A stretch of 36,838 nucleotides of DNA from Clostridium sp. (GTDB lineage Bacteria; Bacteroidota; Bacteroidia; Bacteroidales; Muribaculaceae), in the NCBI GenBank assembly GCA_023663805.1, contig JAMPGR010000012.1, positions 1-36,838 of the forward strand, written 5' to 3'. The translations under genes and the position numbers were made by a program. Shown piece after piece: positions 25,182 to 33,342 of the stretch (its first letter is position 1; each line of letters opens with the position of its first letter). The notes under the pieces were generated by a model. That model was not told the DNA's origin. It searched no databases and was given only the letters and a program-made list of their open reading frames with translations.

Positions 25182-25898
25182 ATGAACTCGGTGTTCCCCG
25201 GCACTGATCTCGTTCGCTTCGGCCTGGTTGTCTATGTCGCGACCTGGTTCGGATTTGCCTGCTACCTAACTGTCTATTCTCACCGAAAGAATCTCGATGT
25301 CCATAAAGTAGCGATGTTGCAGTCTGTCACGAAAGCGATTCGTTACGGCGGATGGTTTGTCGGACTGCTTCTTGCGCTTGTAATGTCATGGATCATTCCG
25401 GAGGCCTATGTGGTTAAACCTGGTTCCTGCTCGGCCGGCAGACGCTACGTACTGTTCAGGTATAAAGAGATGCGGTTCGACCCGTTCTGTTCATATCTGC
25501 TGAACGAGACCGATTCGACCCTCGTGTTGTTCCGGACCGATTTTTATAACGGACAGTATGTCGATGTAACTGATCCTGAAAAATTCGAGAGTGTCGGCCC
25601 CGGAGCCCTCATTAAGTTCGACCGGTATATCGACCATATATTCACCAGGACATATGAATCCGGCCCGGCGTATGTTCCCAAATACAGAAAAAACAAACAA
25701 ACGACTGAACTGACCCTGACCTACAGACAAGAAGCACTCGACGAGACGAAAAAAATCAGAGAAAGGATAGACAACCGATACAGGATAATCGACAGCGGTC
25801 AGCGGGATTCGCTGGGAATACCTTTTGATGCAAGAAAATATATGTTGGACCGGATAAAGGAGAAACGCGATGCTAAAAAAAGAACGGATAGAAAATAA
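25182..25898 (+). CDS. Two-TM membrane protein of unknown function, first gene of the chaperone cluster
   Basis: This 238-aa protein has two hydrophobic helices at about residues 11-31 and 53-73, separated by a short basic loop. A soluble domain of about 160 residues follows, rich in charged residues, with a lysine/arginine-rich helical C-terminus (about 180-238). The soluble part (RRYVLFRYKEMRFDPF...DFYNGQYVDVTDPEKFESVGPGALIKF) has no motif I recognise. The ATG follows GAGGAG by 2 bases. The 3' end overlaps the next gene by 29 bases, implying tight coupling. As the membrane member of a gene set with J-like, Hsp70-like and AAA+ proteins it may be a docking or sensing protein; that is inference. 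Confidence 0.8.
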   Translation: MNSVFPGTDLVRFGLVVYVATWFGFACYLTVYSHRKNLDVHKVAMLQSVTKAIRYGGWFVGLLLALVMSWIIPEAYVVKPGSCSAGRRYVLFRYKEMRFDPFCSYLLNETDSTLVLFRTDFYNGQYVDVTDPEKFESVGPGALIKFDRYIDHIFTRTYESGPAYVPKYRKNKQTTELTLTYRQEALDETKKIRERIDNRYRIIDSGQRDSLGIPFDARKYMLDRIKEKRDAKKRTDRK

Positions 25899-27012
25899 CC
25901 CATACCGCGTGCTTGGCGTCTATGCCGGAGGGCCGGTCGCAGTCGAGGTCAGCCATCTGGGCAGGATCCGCGCTTTCTCGAAGGTCGGTCAAACGGCTTC
26001 TTTCCGGTTGCGCGGTGATGATCTGCTTCAGCCGGTTATACGGACAGAAAAGGCAGCCTCAGATGCCGCCCGGACTCTGTCGCTCGCCAGAGACCGGGCC
26101 GTGAATGCTCTGCTTTGGTTTGGCGACGGGGAGACGCAGTGGAGCCGGGTGCTTAATGATGCGGTCGAGGGGTTGCTCGAGGGTGACTACACCCGCTCGG
26201 TCAACAGTTATGAAACACTGATCTCGGACGCTTCGCTACGATATGACTTTCTCGAAGCGGTCACCCACGGACTCCTGACCCTTTCGAAAGAGGAACTTGC
26301 ACGACAGATATCCGACCTTTTGCTCAGTTGCGAAGACGATTTCGAGGCCTTCTGGCTTTCGCCCGGGCGTAAACCGTCGGGGCGGATTGCCTCGATATTG
26401 TTCGAAAAGGTAATCCCTCCGAAGATCGGAGAGTTAATACGGTCGATAGAATTTTATAATGGGATTGAGGTCGAAATTAATAAATTAACAGACAGCCAGA
26501 CAAAAATCCACTGCTCCGATTTCTATCAGTCTATAGACCGGTTTGAGAACACGCTGGCCGAGATACGCCCTATGCTCGAAAATGCCGCCGCTTTCTATGG
26601 GACAGGATCATACAGGTATAAGGAGATCGCTGAAGCGTTGTGCCGGAAAATATATTCCCGGGGTACTTATCTGACAACCGAGATCGGAGAATTTGTCTGG
26701 GACCAGAAATACAAGATCGAATCGGGCGGTCAGGAATATTCAAAATACTGTTCCGTATTGTCGGCAATCAGCGTACGTGCATGCCTGGCTTTGATGGACC
26801 GAGTCGACAGTATCGTCAAAGATTCAGTCGGTTGGACGAGAATTGATAACCAGTCTGCCAAAATTTTATACTCTGAGACAGACGCTTACGAAACGGCCAG
26901 ACAAATAGAGTACAGCGAGGATTTTGATCAGACAAGCCAGATCAAACGGCTTGTTTCCATTGGGGTCTGGCTCTTGTTTATGTACATAGTAATACATTTT
27001 ATGCTAGCATAG
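25870..27012 (+). CDS. Tail-anchored protein with degenerate J-domain-like N-terminus
   Basis: This 380-aa protein opens with ENNPYRVLGVYAGGPVAVEVSHLGRIRAFSKVGQ. 'NPYrvLGv' followed by a helical stretch is the pattern of helix I-II of J-domains, but there is no HPD tripeptide, so the ability to stimulate Hsp70 ATPase in the standard way is doubtful. A second conserved-looking piece (ARDRAVNALLWFGDG) lies at residues 73-87. The middle is alpha-helical (TPR-like pairing of helices around 90-215 is possible). The last about 22 residues (LVSIGVWLLFMYIVIHFMLA) form a single C-terminal membrane anchor. Its position directly before an Hsp70-like gene (14 bases) supports a co-chaperone role. The J-like call is tentative; anchor and context are firm. 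Confidence 0.75.
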   Translation: MLKKERIENNPYRVLGVYAGGPVAVEVSHLGRIRAFSKVGQTASFRLRGDDLLQPVIRTEKAASDAARTLSLARDRAVNALLWFGDGETQWSRVLNDAVEGLLEGDYTRSVNSYETLISDASLRYDFLEAVTHGLLTLSKEELARQISDLLLSCEDDFEAFWLSPGRKPSGRIASILFEKVIPPKIGELIRSIEFYNGIEVEINKLTDSQTKIHCSDFYQSIDRFENTLAEIRPMLENAAAFYGTGSYRYKEIAEALCRKIYSRGTYLTTEIGEFVWDQKYKIESGGQEYSKYCSVLSAISVRACLALMDRVDSIVKDSVGWTRIDNQSAKILYSETDAYETARQIEYSEDFDQTSQIKRLVSIGVWLLFMYIVIHFMLA

Positions 27013-27026
27013 TTGAAAAATTAATA

Positions 27027-29558
27027 ATGGATCGTATAACAATAGACTACGGCATCGACCTCGGTACGACGAATTCCGCTATTTGCAGGATGGAACATGG
27101 TGTGCCGACAATCATCCGTTCTGACAACGGAATGGAGACAATGCCTTCGTGTGTCTCGTTCCGGAAGGGGGGAGTCCTGAATGTCGGTTTCTCGGCATAT
27201 TCCAACCTGGGGCGGTCGAAACTTCGCGCGTTGAAAAAGCGAACGGGAAATATGTCAGACTCCTGTATCGAGTTCAAACGCTTTATGGGCAGCGACAGGA
27301 CGTATGTCAGCCCCTATGCCGAACATCGGTGGACGCCCGAAGAGTTGTCGGCCCAGGTCCTGAAGTCGCTCTGTTCGTTTGTGACCGACGAGGAGGTCAG
27401 GGCAGCGGTTATAACCGTGCCGGCAAAATTTACTGTCAACCAGAAGGACGCCACACTCGAAGCGGCCCATCTCGCCGGACTGGAGCAGGTCGAACTCCTC
27501 CAGGAACCGATCGCGGCGTCGATGGCCTACGGATTGAAAGCCGATGAGAAAAACGGAATATGGATGGTGTTCGATTTCGGCGGAGGAACGCTCGATGTTG
27601 CTCTCGTCCATGTCAGCGACGGAATCATGCAGGTGTTCGACACCGAGGGTGACAACTATCTCGGAGGAAAAAACCTCGACGAGGCGATAGTCTCGAAACT
27701 GCTCCTTCCGGAACTTCTCTCCCGCTATGCGATCAACACGTCCGACAGAGCGTATATGGAAGTCGTTTCGGAAGCCCTGAAAGTTTTTGCGGAAAAACTA
27801 AAGAACTCGTTGTCATACAAGGAGAAGGAAACCGTCTGGCTTGAGGCCGGAGACTGGGGGGAGGATGAGGACGGAGAAGAGATCGAGATGGAACTGACTG
27901 TTACCAGAGAAGATCTGGAGAGAATCATCCGACCCATACTCCAGAAAGCTGTCGATGTATGCAAAACAATTATGCTCAGAAACTCGATTCCCTATGGCCG
28001 ATTGTCACACCTGATTCTTATCGGAGGGCCTACGTATATCCCTCTTCTGAGGGAGATGCTTCGCCAGCAGGTCACGCCGAATATCGAGACCGCGATCGAT
28101 CCTATGACTGCCGTCGCGCAGGGTGCCTCCCTGTATGCCGCGACGATTCCTCTGAAGAATCGCGACAGAAGCGACCGAGACGACTCTCTGTTGGATCTCG
28201 ATATCGAATTCGACGCGACGACGGTAGACACCGAGACATATGTCGCGGTCAGGTCGAAGAACAATATCCCCGGTCTGGAAGTCAGACTGACAAGGACCGA
28301 AGACCGCTGGGAGTCGGTGCCTGCGCCTGTCGGCGAAAAGGGTGGGCTTGTCGTGGCCGAACTTCTGAAGGGGAGACCCAACACATTCGTTGTCACGGCG
28401 ACCGTCGACGGCGTTGAAACGCCCTGTTTTCCCTCGGAACTGACTGTAATCCAGGGTACCAGGGCGGGCTCCGCGATTCTTCCATACAACATTGGGATTG
28501 AAGTCTATAATCCGAAGAGAAACCGCCGGGTTTTCACCTCTCTGACCGGTCTGGAAAAGAACCGTCCTCTTCCCGCATCGGGTGTCGTCTACGGTCTGAA
28601 GACTATGAATGACCTTTATGGCGGCGACGAAAAGACGAAAGCCAGGATCGCCATATATCAGGGGGATGCCGAATCGGAGGGCAAGACGGCTGCGCTCTAC
28701 GAATATGTTTCGGATGTCGTCGTGACCGGCGATGATCTTATGTCGTATGTTCCCGAAGGGAGCCACGTCAATGTCCGTATCGACGTCGACAGATCCGAGA
28801 TGATGACCGTGACATGCGAATTCCCCGCGACCGGGCAGGAGATAGTGAAGAAACTCGACACATCAAAACGTCAGGAAAGCAAGTCGGAGGAATACCTGAA
28901 GGACCTGATCGCACGGACCTATTCCCAACTGAGAGATCTCGCAGGCGAACTCGATGACGATCAGGAGACACCTGAACTAAAACGGCGGCTGAGGATGATC
29001 GAGGAATCGCTGGTCGCCGGGGTTCAATACAAACAGGTCGAACAACACCTGAAAGAGGTCATGCGCAGTGTCGAGAAATTCGAAACCGACTCGGAATGGG
29101 ACAGAACGCGGACAGCCCTGCGGAAGTCGCTTATGTCGTTACAGGTCGAAGGCGCGAAACGAAGCAATGACGCCGGGATCACCCGGATGGTCGAAAGTTT
29201 CGAGGCTCAGGTCAGCCGTATGGACGAGATCAAGGATGAGCGGAAGGCCAGATTCCTCCGTCATCAGATAGAGGAATATGAATATGCGATAACGCAGGCT
29301 GAGACATACCGCAACATCATCCGCTGGGCCGACCATGAGTTCTCGTCAATAAAGTGGACCGACAGCGCGAAGGCACAAAAACTAGTCATGAGGGCAATGG
29401 CAATTCTCCGGGAAAACCCCGAGGCACCTCTGTCGGATATCAAAGAGGTGACAGAGGCCTTCTATGCCCTGATCAAACAGGGAAAAACAGCGGGGAAAAC
29501 CGGCACTGCCTCTGCCGGATTGTCCGCGATTCAGAATCTTGATATTCTGTCGATGTAA
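27027..29558 (+). CDS. Hsp70-like (DnaK-family) ATPase with inserted domain and coiled-coil C-terminus
   Basis: This 843-aa protein has a canonical Hsp70 nucleotide-binding domain at 1-385: phosphate-1 GIDLGTTNSAI (9-19), VITVPAKF (128-135), QEPIAASMAYG (159-169), phosphate-2 VFDFGGGTLDVALV (181-194) and the adenosine motif LILIGGPTYIPLLREML (329-345). An acidic hydrophobic linker (SLLDLDIEF, 387-395) follows. Then about 85 extra residues (400-485) with Ig-like strands separate it from a substrate-binding beta domain that resumes at ILPYNIGIEVYNPKRNR (484-500), IAIYQGD and INVRIDVDRSEMMTV-like strands. Residues about 610-800 are long charged helices, probably coiled coil. The DnaK C-terminal EEVD-like tail is absent. 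At 843 aa it is about 200 longer than DnaK, so it is a divergent paralogue and not the housekeeping chaperone. The next gene follows after 3 bases. Confidence 0.93.
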   Translation: MDRITIDYGIDLGTTNSAICRMEHGVPTIIRSDNGMETMPSCVSFRKGGVLNVGFSAYSNLGRSKLRALKKRTGNMSDSCIEFKRFMGSDRTYVSPYAEHRWTPEELSAQVLKSLCSFVTDEEVRAAVITVPAKFTVNQKDATLEAAHLAGLEQVELLQEPIAASMAYGLKADEKNGIWMVFDFGGGTLDVALVHVSDGIMQVFDTEGDNYLGGKNLDEAIVSKLLLPELLSRYAINTSDRAYMEVVSEALKVFAEKLKNSLSYKEKETVWLEAGDWGEDEDGEEIEMELTVTREDLERIIRPILQKAVDVCKTIMLRNSIPYGRLSHLILIGGPTYIPLLREMLRQQVTPNIETAIDPMTAVAQGASLYAATIPLKNRDRSDRDDSLLDLDIEFDATTVDTETYVAVRSKNNIPGLEVRLTRTEDRWESVPAPVGEKGGLVVAELLKGRPNTFVVTATVDGVETPCFPSELTVIQGTRAGSAILPYNIGIEVYNPKRNRRVFTSLTGLEKNRPLPASGVVYGLKTMNDLYGGDEKTKARIAIYQGDAESEGKTAALYEYVSDVVVTGDDLMSYVPEGSHVNVRIDVDRSEMMTVTCEFPATGQEIVKKLDTSKRQESKSEEYLKDLIARTYSQLRDLAGELDDDQETPELKRRLRMIEESLVAGVQYKQVEQHLKEVMRSVEKFETDSEWDRTRTALRKSLMSLQVEGAKRSNDAGITRMVESFEAQVSRMDEIKDERKARFLRHQIEEYEYAITQAETYRNIIRWADHEFSSIKWTDSAKAQKLVMRAMAILRENPEAPLSDIKEVTEAFYALIKQGKTAGKTGTASAGLSAIQNLDILSM

Positions 29559-29561
29559 GAT

Positions 29562-31034
29562 ATGGCTTTCGAAAAAGGTTGTTATATAGATGATTACAAA
29601 GTTTCGTTTCTGCTGAAGACGGCAGACGGTGTCGCGACATATCGTGTACGCAATCCGGATGGGAAACTGTGTGTGCTGAAATTCGGTGTTTCGGAAAGAG
29701 AACGGGAGTTTGCGAAGAAAACAGATCTCTATCTCTCCTCCGGCGATCGCTATGTTGTCTACAGACATATCAGCGGAGAGACGCTCGATTTTCGTTTGCG
29801 CCGTCTGGTCAGACTGGACGAAGACGAGGCTCTCGAAATAACAAAGGGAATCCTGGAAAAACTGGCGCTGATCCACGAAAATAATATGATTCATGCCAAT
29901 CTGACGGCAGACAATATCGTCGTTGACCTGGGCTGGGAACGGCCTGTTCCCTTTATCGTCGGCTACGGACATCTCGAGCCGGCAAGTCTGTCGGGCGTGA
30001 CGCGCGATCTCTATTCCGTCGGCCGGCTGATCAACTGGATGCTGACCGGGGAGAACACGGAGCGGTTAAAGGTCAGGTCCGGCAAAATGTCTCTTCTCGA
30101 AATCGTTATGCTGAAGGCTCTCGTTTCGGAGTTTTCGTCGGCAAGGGAGATGCTTTCGGTTCTCGACGGGTCTTCTCCGGTTTCGTATGTTCCGAAACCT
30201 ACCGGTCCGGGGTTCTCAGCCGTCGCAGGGATGGATTCGTTGAAGGAACAGTTGAGAACAGAGGTCCTGGAGATTCTTTCCGACAAGGAAGGGGCAGAAC
30301 GATATGGGATCGACATCCCGAACGGAATGCTGCTTTATGGACCTCCGGGATGCGGAAAAACTTTTTTGGCCGAGCGTTTCGCCGAGGAAGCGGGATATAA
30401 CTACAAATATGTCAAATCGAGCGATCTTGCAAGCACATACGTTCATGGTTCCCAGGAGAAAATCGCCGCACTTTTCGATGAGGCAAGGAAGAACGCCCCG
30501 ACTATTCTTTGTTTCGACGAATTCGACGCGCTCGTACCGAGTCGCGACGATACTCACCTCGCGAGCCATAGCGGCGAGGTTAACGAGTTTCTTACCCAAC
30601 TGAACAACTGCGGCAAAGACGGTGTGTTTGTTATCGCAACGTCGAACAGGCCCGACAGGATTGATTCCGCAATCCTGCGAACGGGGCGAATCGACTATGT
30701 CGTCTATGTCCCGGTTCCGGACAAGGAATCGCGCAGGAAGATATTTGAACTGGCAGTCAAGGACCGGCCTCACGAAGAGAATATTGATTGTCGGGTTCTG
30801 GCCGGAAAGACCGAGGGTTTTCTGGCCAGCGATATAACGGCGGCGGTTCAACAGGCCGCAAGAATGGCGTTCAAGTCAAAGTCTTTGCTCTCGACAGACC
30901 TGTTGCTTTCGGTCGTCAGGCAACGTCAGCCAAGTCTGTCCAGATCGGAACTGGCCCGCTATGTCAGACTCAGAGAAACCTTCGAGAAGCAGAGAAATGT
31001 CGGAGGTCAGAACAAGATAGGCTTTATACCCTGA
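29562..31034 (+). CDS. Pseudokinase-AAA+ ATPase fusion protein
   Basis: This 490-aa protein has two parts. Residues 1-200 follow the order of a protein-kinase fold: a strand-rich N-lobe, a VAIK-like lysine (CVLKFG, K40), helix-rich C-lobe, and a catalytic-loop equivalent IHANLTADNIVV (110-121), where HRDxKxxN has become HANxTADN, losing the catalytic aspartate. DFG is replaced by GYG (134-136), and the glycine-rich loop is poor. It therefore reads as a pseudokinase. Residues 215-450 are a CDC48/FtsH-class AAA+ module: Walker A GPPGCGKT (260-267), Walker B ILCFDEFDAL (315-324), second region of homology ATSNRPDRIDSAILRTGRID with arginine fingers near R373 and R376, and a helical lid. The ATPase looks intact. 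It sits 3 bases after the Hsp70-like gene, suggesting a cooperating unfoldase. Confidence 0.93.
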   Translation: MAFEKGCYIDDYKVSFLLKTADGVATYRVRNPDGKLCVLKFGVSEREREFAKKTDLYLSSGDRYVVYRHISGETLDFRLRRLVRLDEDEALEITKGILEKLALIHENNMIHANLTADNIVVDLGWERPVPFIVGYGHLEPASLSGVTRDLYSVGRLINWMLTGENTERLKVRSGKMSLLEIVMLKALVSEFSSAREMLSVLDGSSPVSYVPKPTGPGFSAVAGMDSLKEQLRTEVLEILSDKEGAERYGIDIPNGMLLYGPPGCGKTFLAERFAEEAGYNYKYVKSSDLASTYVHGSQEKIAALFDEARKNAPTILCFDEFDALVPSRDDTHLASHSGEVNEFLTQLNNCGKDGVFVIATSNRPDRIDSAILRTGRIDYVVYVPVPDKESRRKIFELAVKDRPHEENIDCRVLAGKTEGFLASDITAAVQQAARMAFKSKSLLSTDLLLSVVRQRQPSLSRSELARYVRLRETFEKQRNVGGQNKIGFIP

Positions 31035-31083
31035 TCCAAGCAAGTCGGGCTCCGGGAGAATATAATCTTTTCAAGCCTAAAAT

Positions 31084-31101
31084 AATCTGCGTAATCTGCG
31101 A
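31084..31101 (+). repeat. Tandem 9-bp repeat TAATCTGCG
   Basis: The intergenic stretch after the AAA+ gene reads TAATCTGCGTAATCTGCG, two exact 9-base units, followed by AATATTTTTTTTG. A similar ATCTGCGC occurs at 5329-5336 in another intergenic region. The meaning is unknown; no hairpin is formed. The rest of 31035-31120 shows no gene and no convincing terminator stem. Confidence 0.6.
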
Positions 31102-31120
31102 ATATTTTTTTTGAGTTAAG

Positions 31121-31152
31121 TTTGGCAGGAGACGGTTTTCGGATTATCTTTG
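31121..31152 (+). promoter_or_regulatory. Full promoter upstream of the 504-aa gene
   Basis: TTTG (31121-31124), a 20-base spacer and TATCTTTG (31145-31152) give a complete Bacteroidetes promoter. Predicted start near 31159 leaves a leader of about 58 bases before the ATG at 31217. The gene is therefore likely expressed independently of the chaperone cluster. Confidence 0.8.
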
Positions 31153-31216
31153 CGGAAAATTCTATTTAATACGGATTGAACGTTTCACAAAATAAGCTCT
31201 CTGTTGTTATCAATAT

Positions 31217-32731
31217 ATGGCAAAGAATAAAAAGAAAAACAAGGGTCAGCAACAACAGACCCAGATCTCTCCCGAACGGTACATGCGGGAGAAAGCACGC
31301 ACGTTGCCAATCGGCAAATGCTATATCACCTCCGGATGGAAAGAATCGGGGATATCCCAGATTATAGTGACGCGGGTCAGACCGAGTGGCAATCTCGCTG
31401 TTGGCTTATTCCTTGTCGATACATTTTGTGTCGGGGTAAAGGATGCAACCTATTATGCAAATATGTATGAATCCGATTTCGAGGATCTGTTGGAACGATT
31501 GGAATCCGGAGCCGGCCTGGAGGAGATTTCATACAACGAGGCGCATAACATCATCTACGGAGCAATCGAATTTGCCGAAGAAGGGGGTATCCAGCCGGCG
31601 AAGGATTTCAAAACCGCAGGGTATATCCTCGAAGAAGACACCGATGATATCCCGCTGATCGAGTATGAATTCGGCAAGGACGGGAAGCATTTCCTTTTTA
31701 TTAACAGCGACAAACGCGAAATGCCATATTTCCGGCAATTGAAAAAGACTCTTGGCGACGATTTCCATTATGTCATGAGCAATGAATCTGACGAATTTGA
31801 CGGATATGACGAATGGGATGATGAAGTAGACGACAGCCTGATGGCCGACAGACTGACTCAGGCTAAGGATAACTGGGATAAAATGATGGAAGAATCCGAG
31901 CGTCATCCCGATGAGATATACTCGTATGAGTATCCCGAATATCCCGATTCGCTGATTGTCAAAAATCAATTCATCGCTGATGAATTGCTGTCTAAAGACA
32001 ATATGTGGGAATTGCCCAAGCCGGTAATCGAACGGATTCTTGCTCTTCCGCATGACGAAGCCGCGGAGGATATTGCTAAAATCGTTATGTATGAGATTGG
32101 AAGAACATATAATTCCATAAATGACGATACAATCGGGGAACAGGAGAATGATGCGATAATCCACTCGCTCTACCTTCTGACTCAACTCAAAAGCGAAAAA
32201 GGACTGGATGCTGTTCTTGAAATCATGCGGCAGAACGACAGTTTCATAGATTATCATCTTGGCGACATTGCCATGGAGGTGATTTATCCGGCTCTGTATG
32301 CCTGTGGCATGAACAGAGTTCCGGAAATAGAGGCGTATCTTAACCAGCCGGGACTGGATTCCTATGTCAGAAGTCAGGCATTCGAGGCTTTGGTTATGAT
32401 CGTATATCTCCATCCCGAACGCCGGGAAGAAATAATCGAGGTTATCCGGAAGATTATGAAATCATGGGTGTCGCGGCTTCCCAGACAAGAGGCATGTGAC
32501 GGATCTCCCGCAGGATTCCTTATGGTCAATCTGATTGATCTTGAGGCAAAAGAACTTATCCCCGAGATCAAAGCCGTTTTCGAGACTGATTGTGTGGACA
32601 AGAATATTGCGGGAGACTGTGATTACGTTCTTGGCAAGATTCAAGAGGGGAACCGGCTAAACAACAGCAACAGATACGAATTCCCGGATATCCATAAGCA
32701 ATACGCCCATCTGAAATCCTTCCGGCACTAA
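31217..32731 (+). CDS. Helical-repeat protein of unknown function (DUF1186-like)
   Basis: This 504-aa soluble protein begins with a lysine-rich tail (MAKNKKKNKG). Next comes a compact N-terminal domain (ARTLPIGKCYITSGWKESGISQIIVTRVRPSGNLAVGLFLVDTFCVGVKDATYY, residues 33-88). A middle part includes a strongly acidic patch (SDEFDGYDEWDDEVDDS, about 190-210), and a C-terminal half of paired helices resembles HEAT-like repeats (about 245-470). The architecture recalls Bacteroidales proteins annotated with DUF1186, but I cannot verify that. No catalytic motif is seen. Codon and base use is more AT-rich than tamB, as in the neighbouring cluster. It has its own promoter and ends 121 bases before a transposase remnant. 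The link to the chaperone genes is by proximity only. Confidence 0.75.
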   Translation: MAKNKKKNKGQQQQTQISPERYMREKARTLPIGKCYITSGWKESGISQIIVTRVRPSGNLAVGLFLVDTFCVGVKDATYYANMYESDFEDLLERLESGAGLEEISYNEAHNIIYGAIEFAEEGGIQPAKDFKTAGYILEEDTDDIPLIEYEFGKDGKHFLFINSDKREMPYFRQLKKTLGDDFHYVMSNESDEFDGYDEWDDEVDDSLMADRLTQAKDNWDKMMEESERHPDEIYSYEYPEYPDSLIVKNQFIADELLSKDNMWELPKPVIERILALPHDEAAEDIAKIVMYEIGRTYNSINDDTIGEQENDAIIHSLYLLTQLKSEKGLDAVLEIMRQNDSFIDYHLGDIAMEVIYPALYACGMNRVPEIEAYLNQPGLDSYVRSQAFEALVMIVYLHPERREEIIEVIRKIMKSWVSRLPRQEACDGSPAGFLMVNLIDLEAKELIPEIKAVFETDCVDKNIAGDCDYVLGKIQEGNRLNNSNRYEFPDIHKQYAHLKSFRH

Positions 32732-32852
32732 CCCGATATCAGACCGGCTGATCCCCCCGCCCGCTGTCGCCGAGGGCGCTTTCAGATGTGACAAGACGTG
32801 ACAATTCGCCGGTTGCAGTATTGCCACCGAGAAAAACTGCATTGATTCAGAA

Positions 32853-33290
32853 TTATAAATGTTTGAGTACCATTGCGCAGCAGGCGAGAACGGCCATATG
32901 GCACGAAACGCTCAGCAGTTTCTCATAGTTTCGGTTCATCCTGCGGTAATTTGACAACCACGAAAAGGTCCCCTCGACAACCCAGCGTCCGTCGACAGGA
33001 ATGAACTCGGATCTTCCGAAATTCGATTTGACGCATTTGGCCTCGATACCAGTCAGTTGTTGAAGTGCCGACTCCAGCGCGATCTTTGTCGTCGACAGAT
33101 AACTGTTCTGGATTCGTGTGAAAGTCAGGTCGGGAGCGGCGGTGTTGCCGTAGATCAGGCGCGTTTTGCGGATGTACTCGGGGCAGGGTCGGGATATCGT
33201 CGCCCTGAGCGTCTCCGAGCGGCGCTCCGTACGGTATTTTCCGTCGGAACCGCGGACGGTCTCGGTCCAGTTGATTGTCAGTTCTCCCAT
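32853..33290 (-). pseudogene. Chimeric remnant: host-gene fragment joined to IS5-like transposase C-terminus
   Basis: The last about 55 residues (FIPVDGRWVVEGTFSWLSNYRRMNRNYEKLLSVSCHMAVLACCAMVLKHL) match the conserved C-terminal end of IS5-group DDE transposases, with the 'RWVVERTFsWl..yRRl.rdYE' signature carrying the last catalytic Glu (here RWVVEGTFSWL). The first about 70 residues (ELTINWTETVRGSDGKYRTERRSETLRATISRPCPEYIRKTRLIYGNTAAPDLTFTRIQ) do not belong to a transposase and look like the middle of another protein. The frame stays open upstream of the Met to about 33323 (FWGTREYMGEL), so the start is not real. The first two catalytic Asp regions are absent, hence a non-functional remnant. 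The junction lies near 33080-33100. No terminal inverted repeats were recognised. Confidence 0.7.
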
Positions 33291-33342
33291 ATATTCCCTG
33301 GTTCCCCAAAAAATCCGGGATAATCAATAGTCGAGACCAAAA

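Noticed and set aside
27027..29558. Housekeeping DnaK
   Set aside because: It is about 200 residues longer, carries an inserted domain, lacks the usual C-terminal tail, and is not beside dnaJ or grpE of the standard type.
29562..30180. Active serine/threonine kinase
   Set aside because: The catalytic aspartate of HRD and the DFG motif are both replaced, so an active kinase is not supported even though the fold order is kinase-like.
32657..32842. 61-codon minus-strand frame between the 504-aa gene and the transposase remnant
   Set aside because: Much of it overlaps the 504-aa coding sequence and it has no recognisable motif or promoter.
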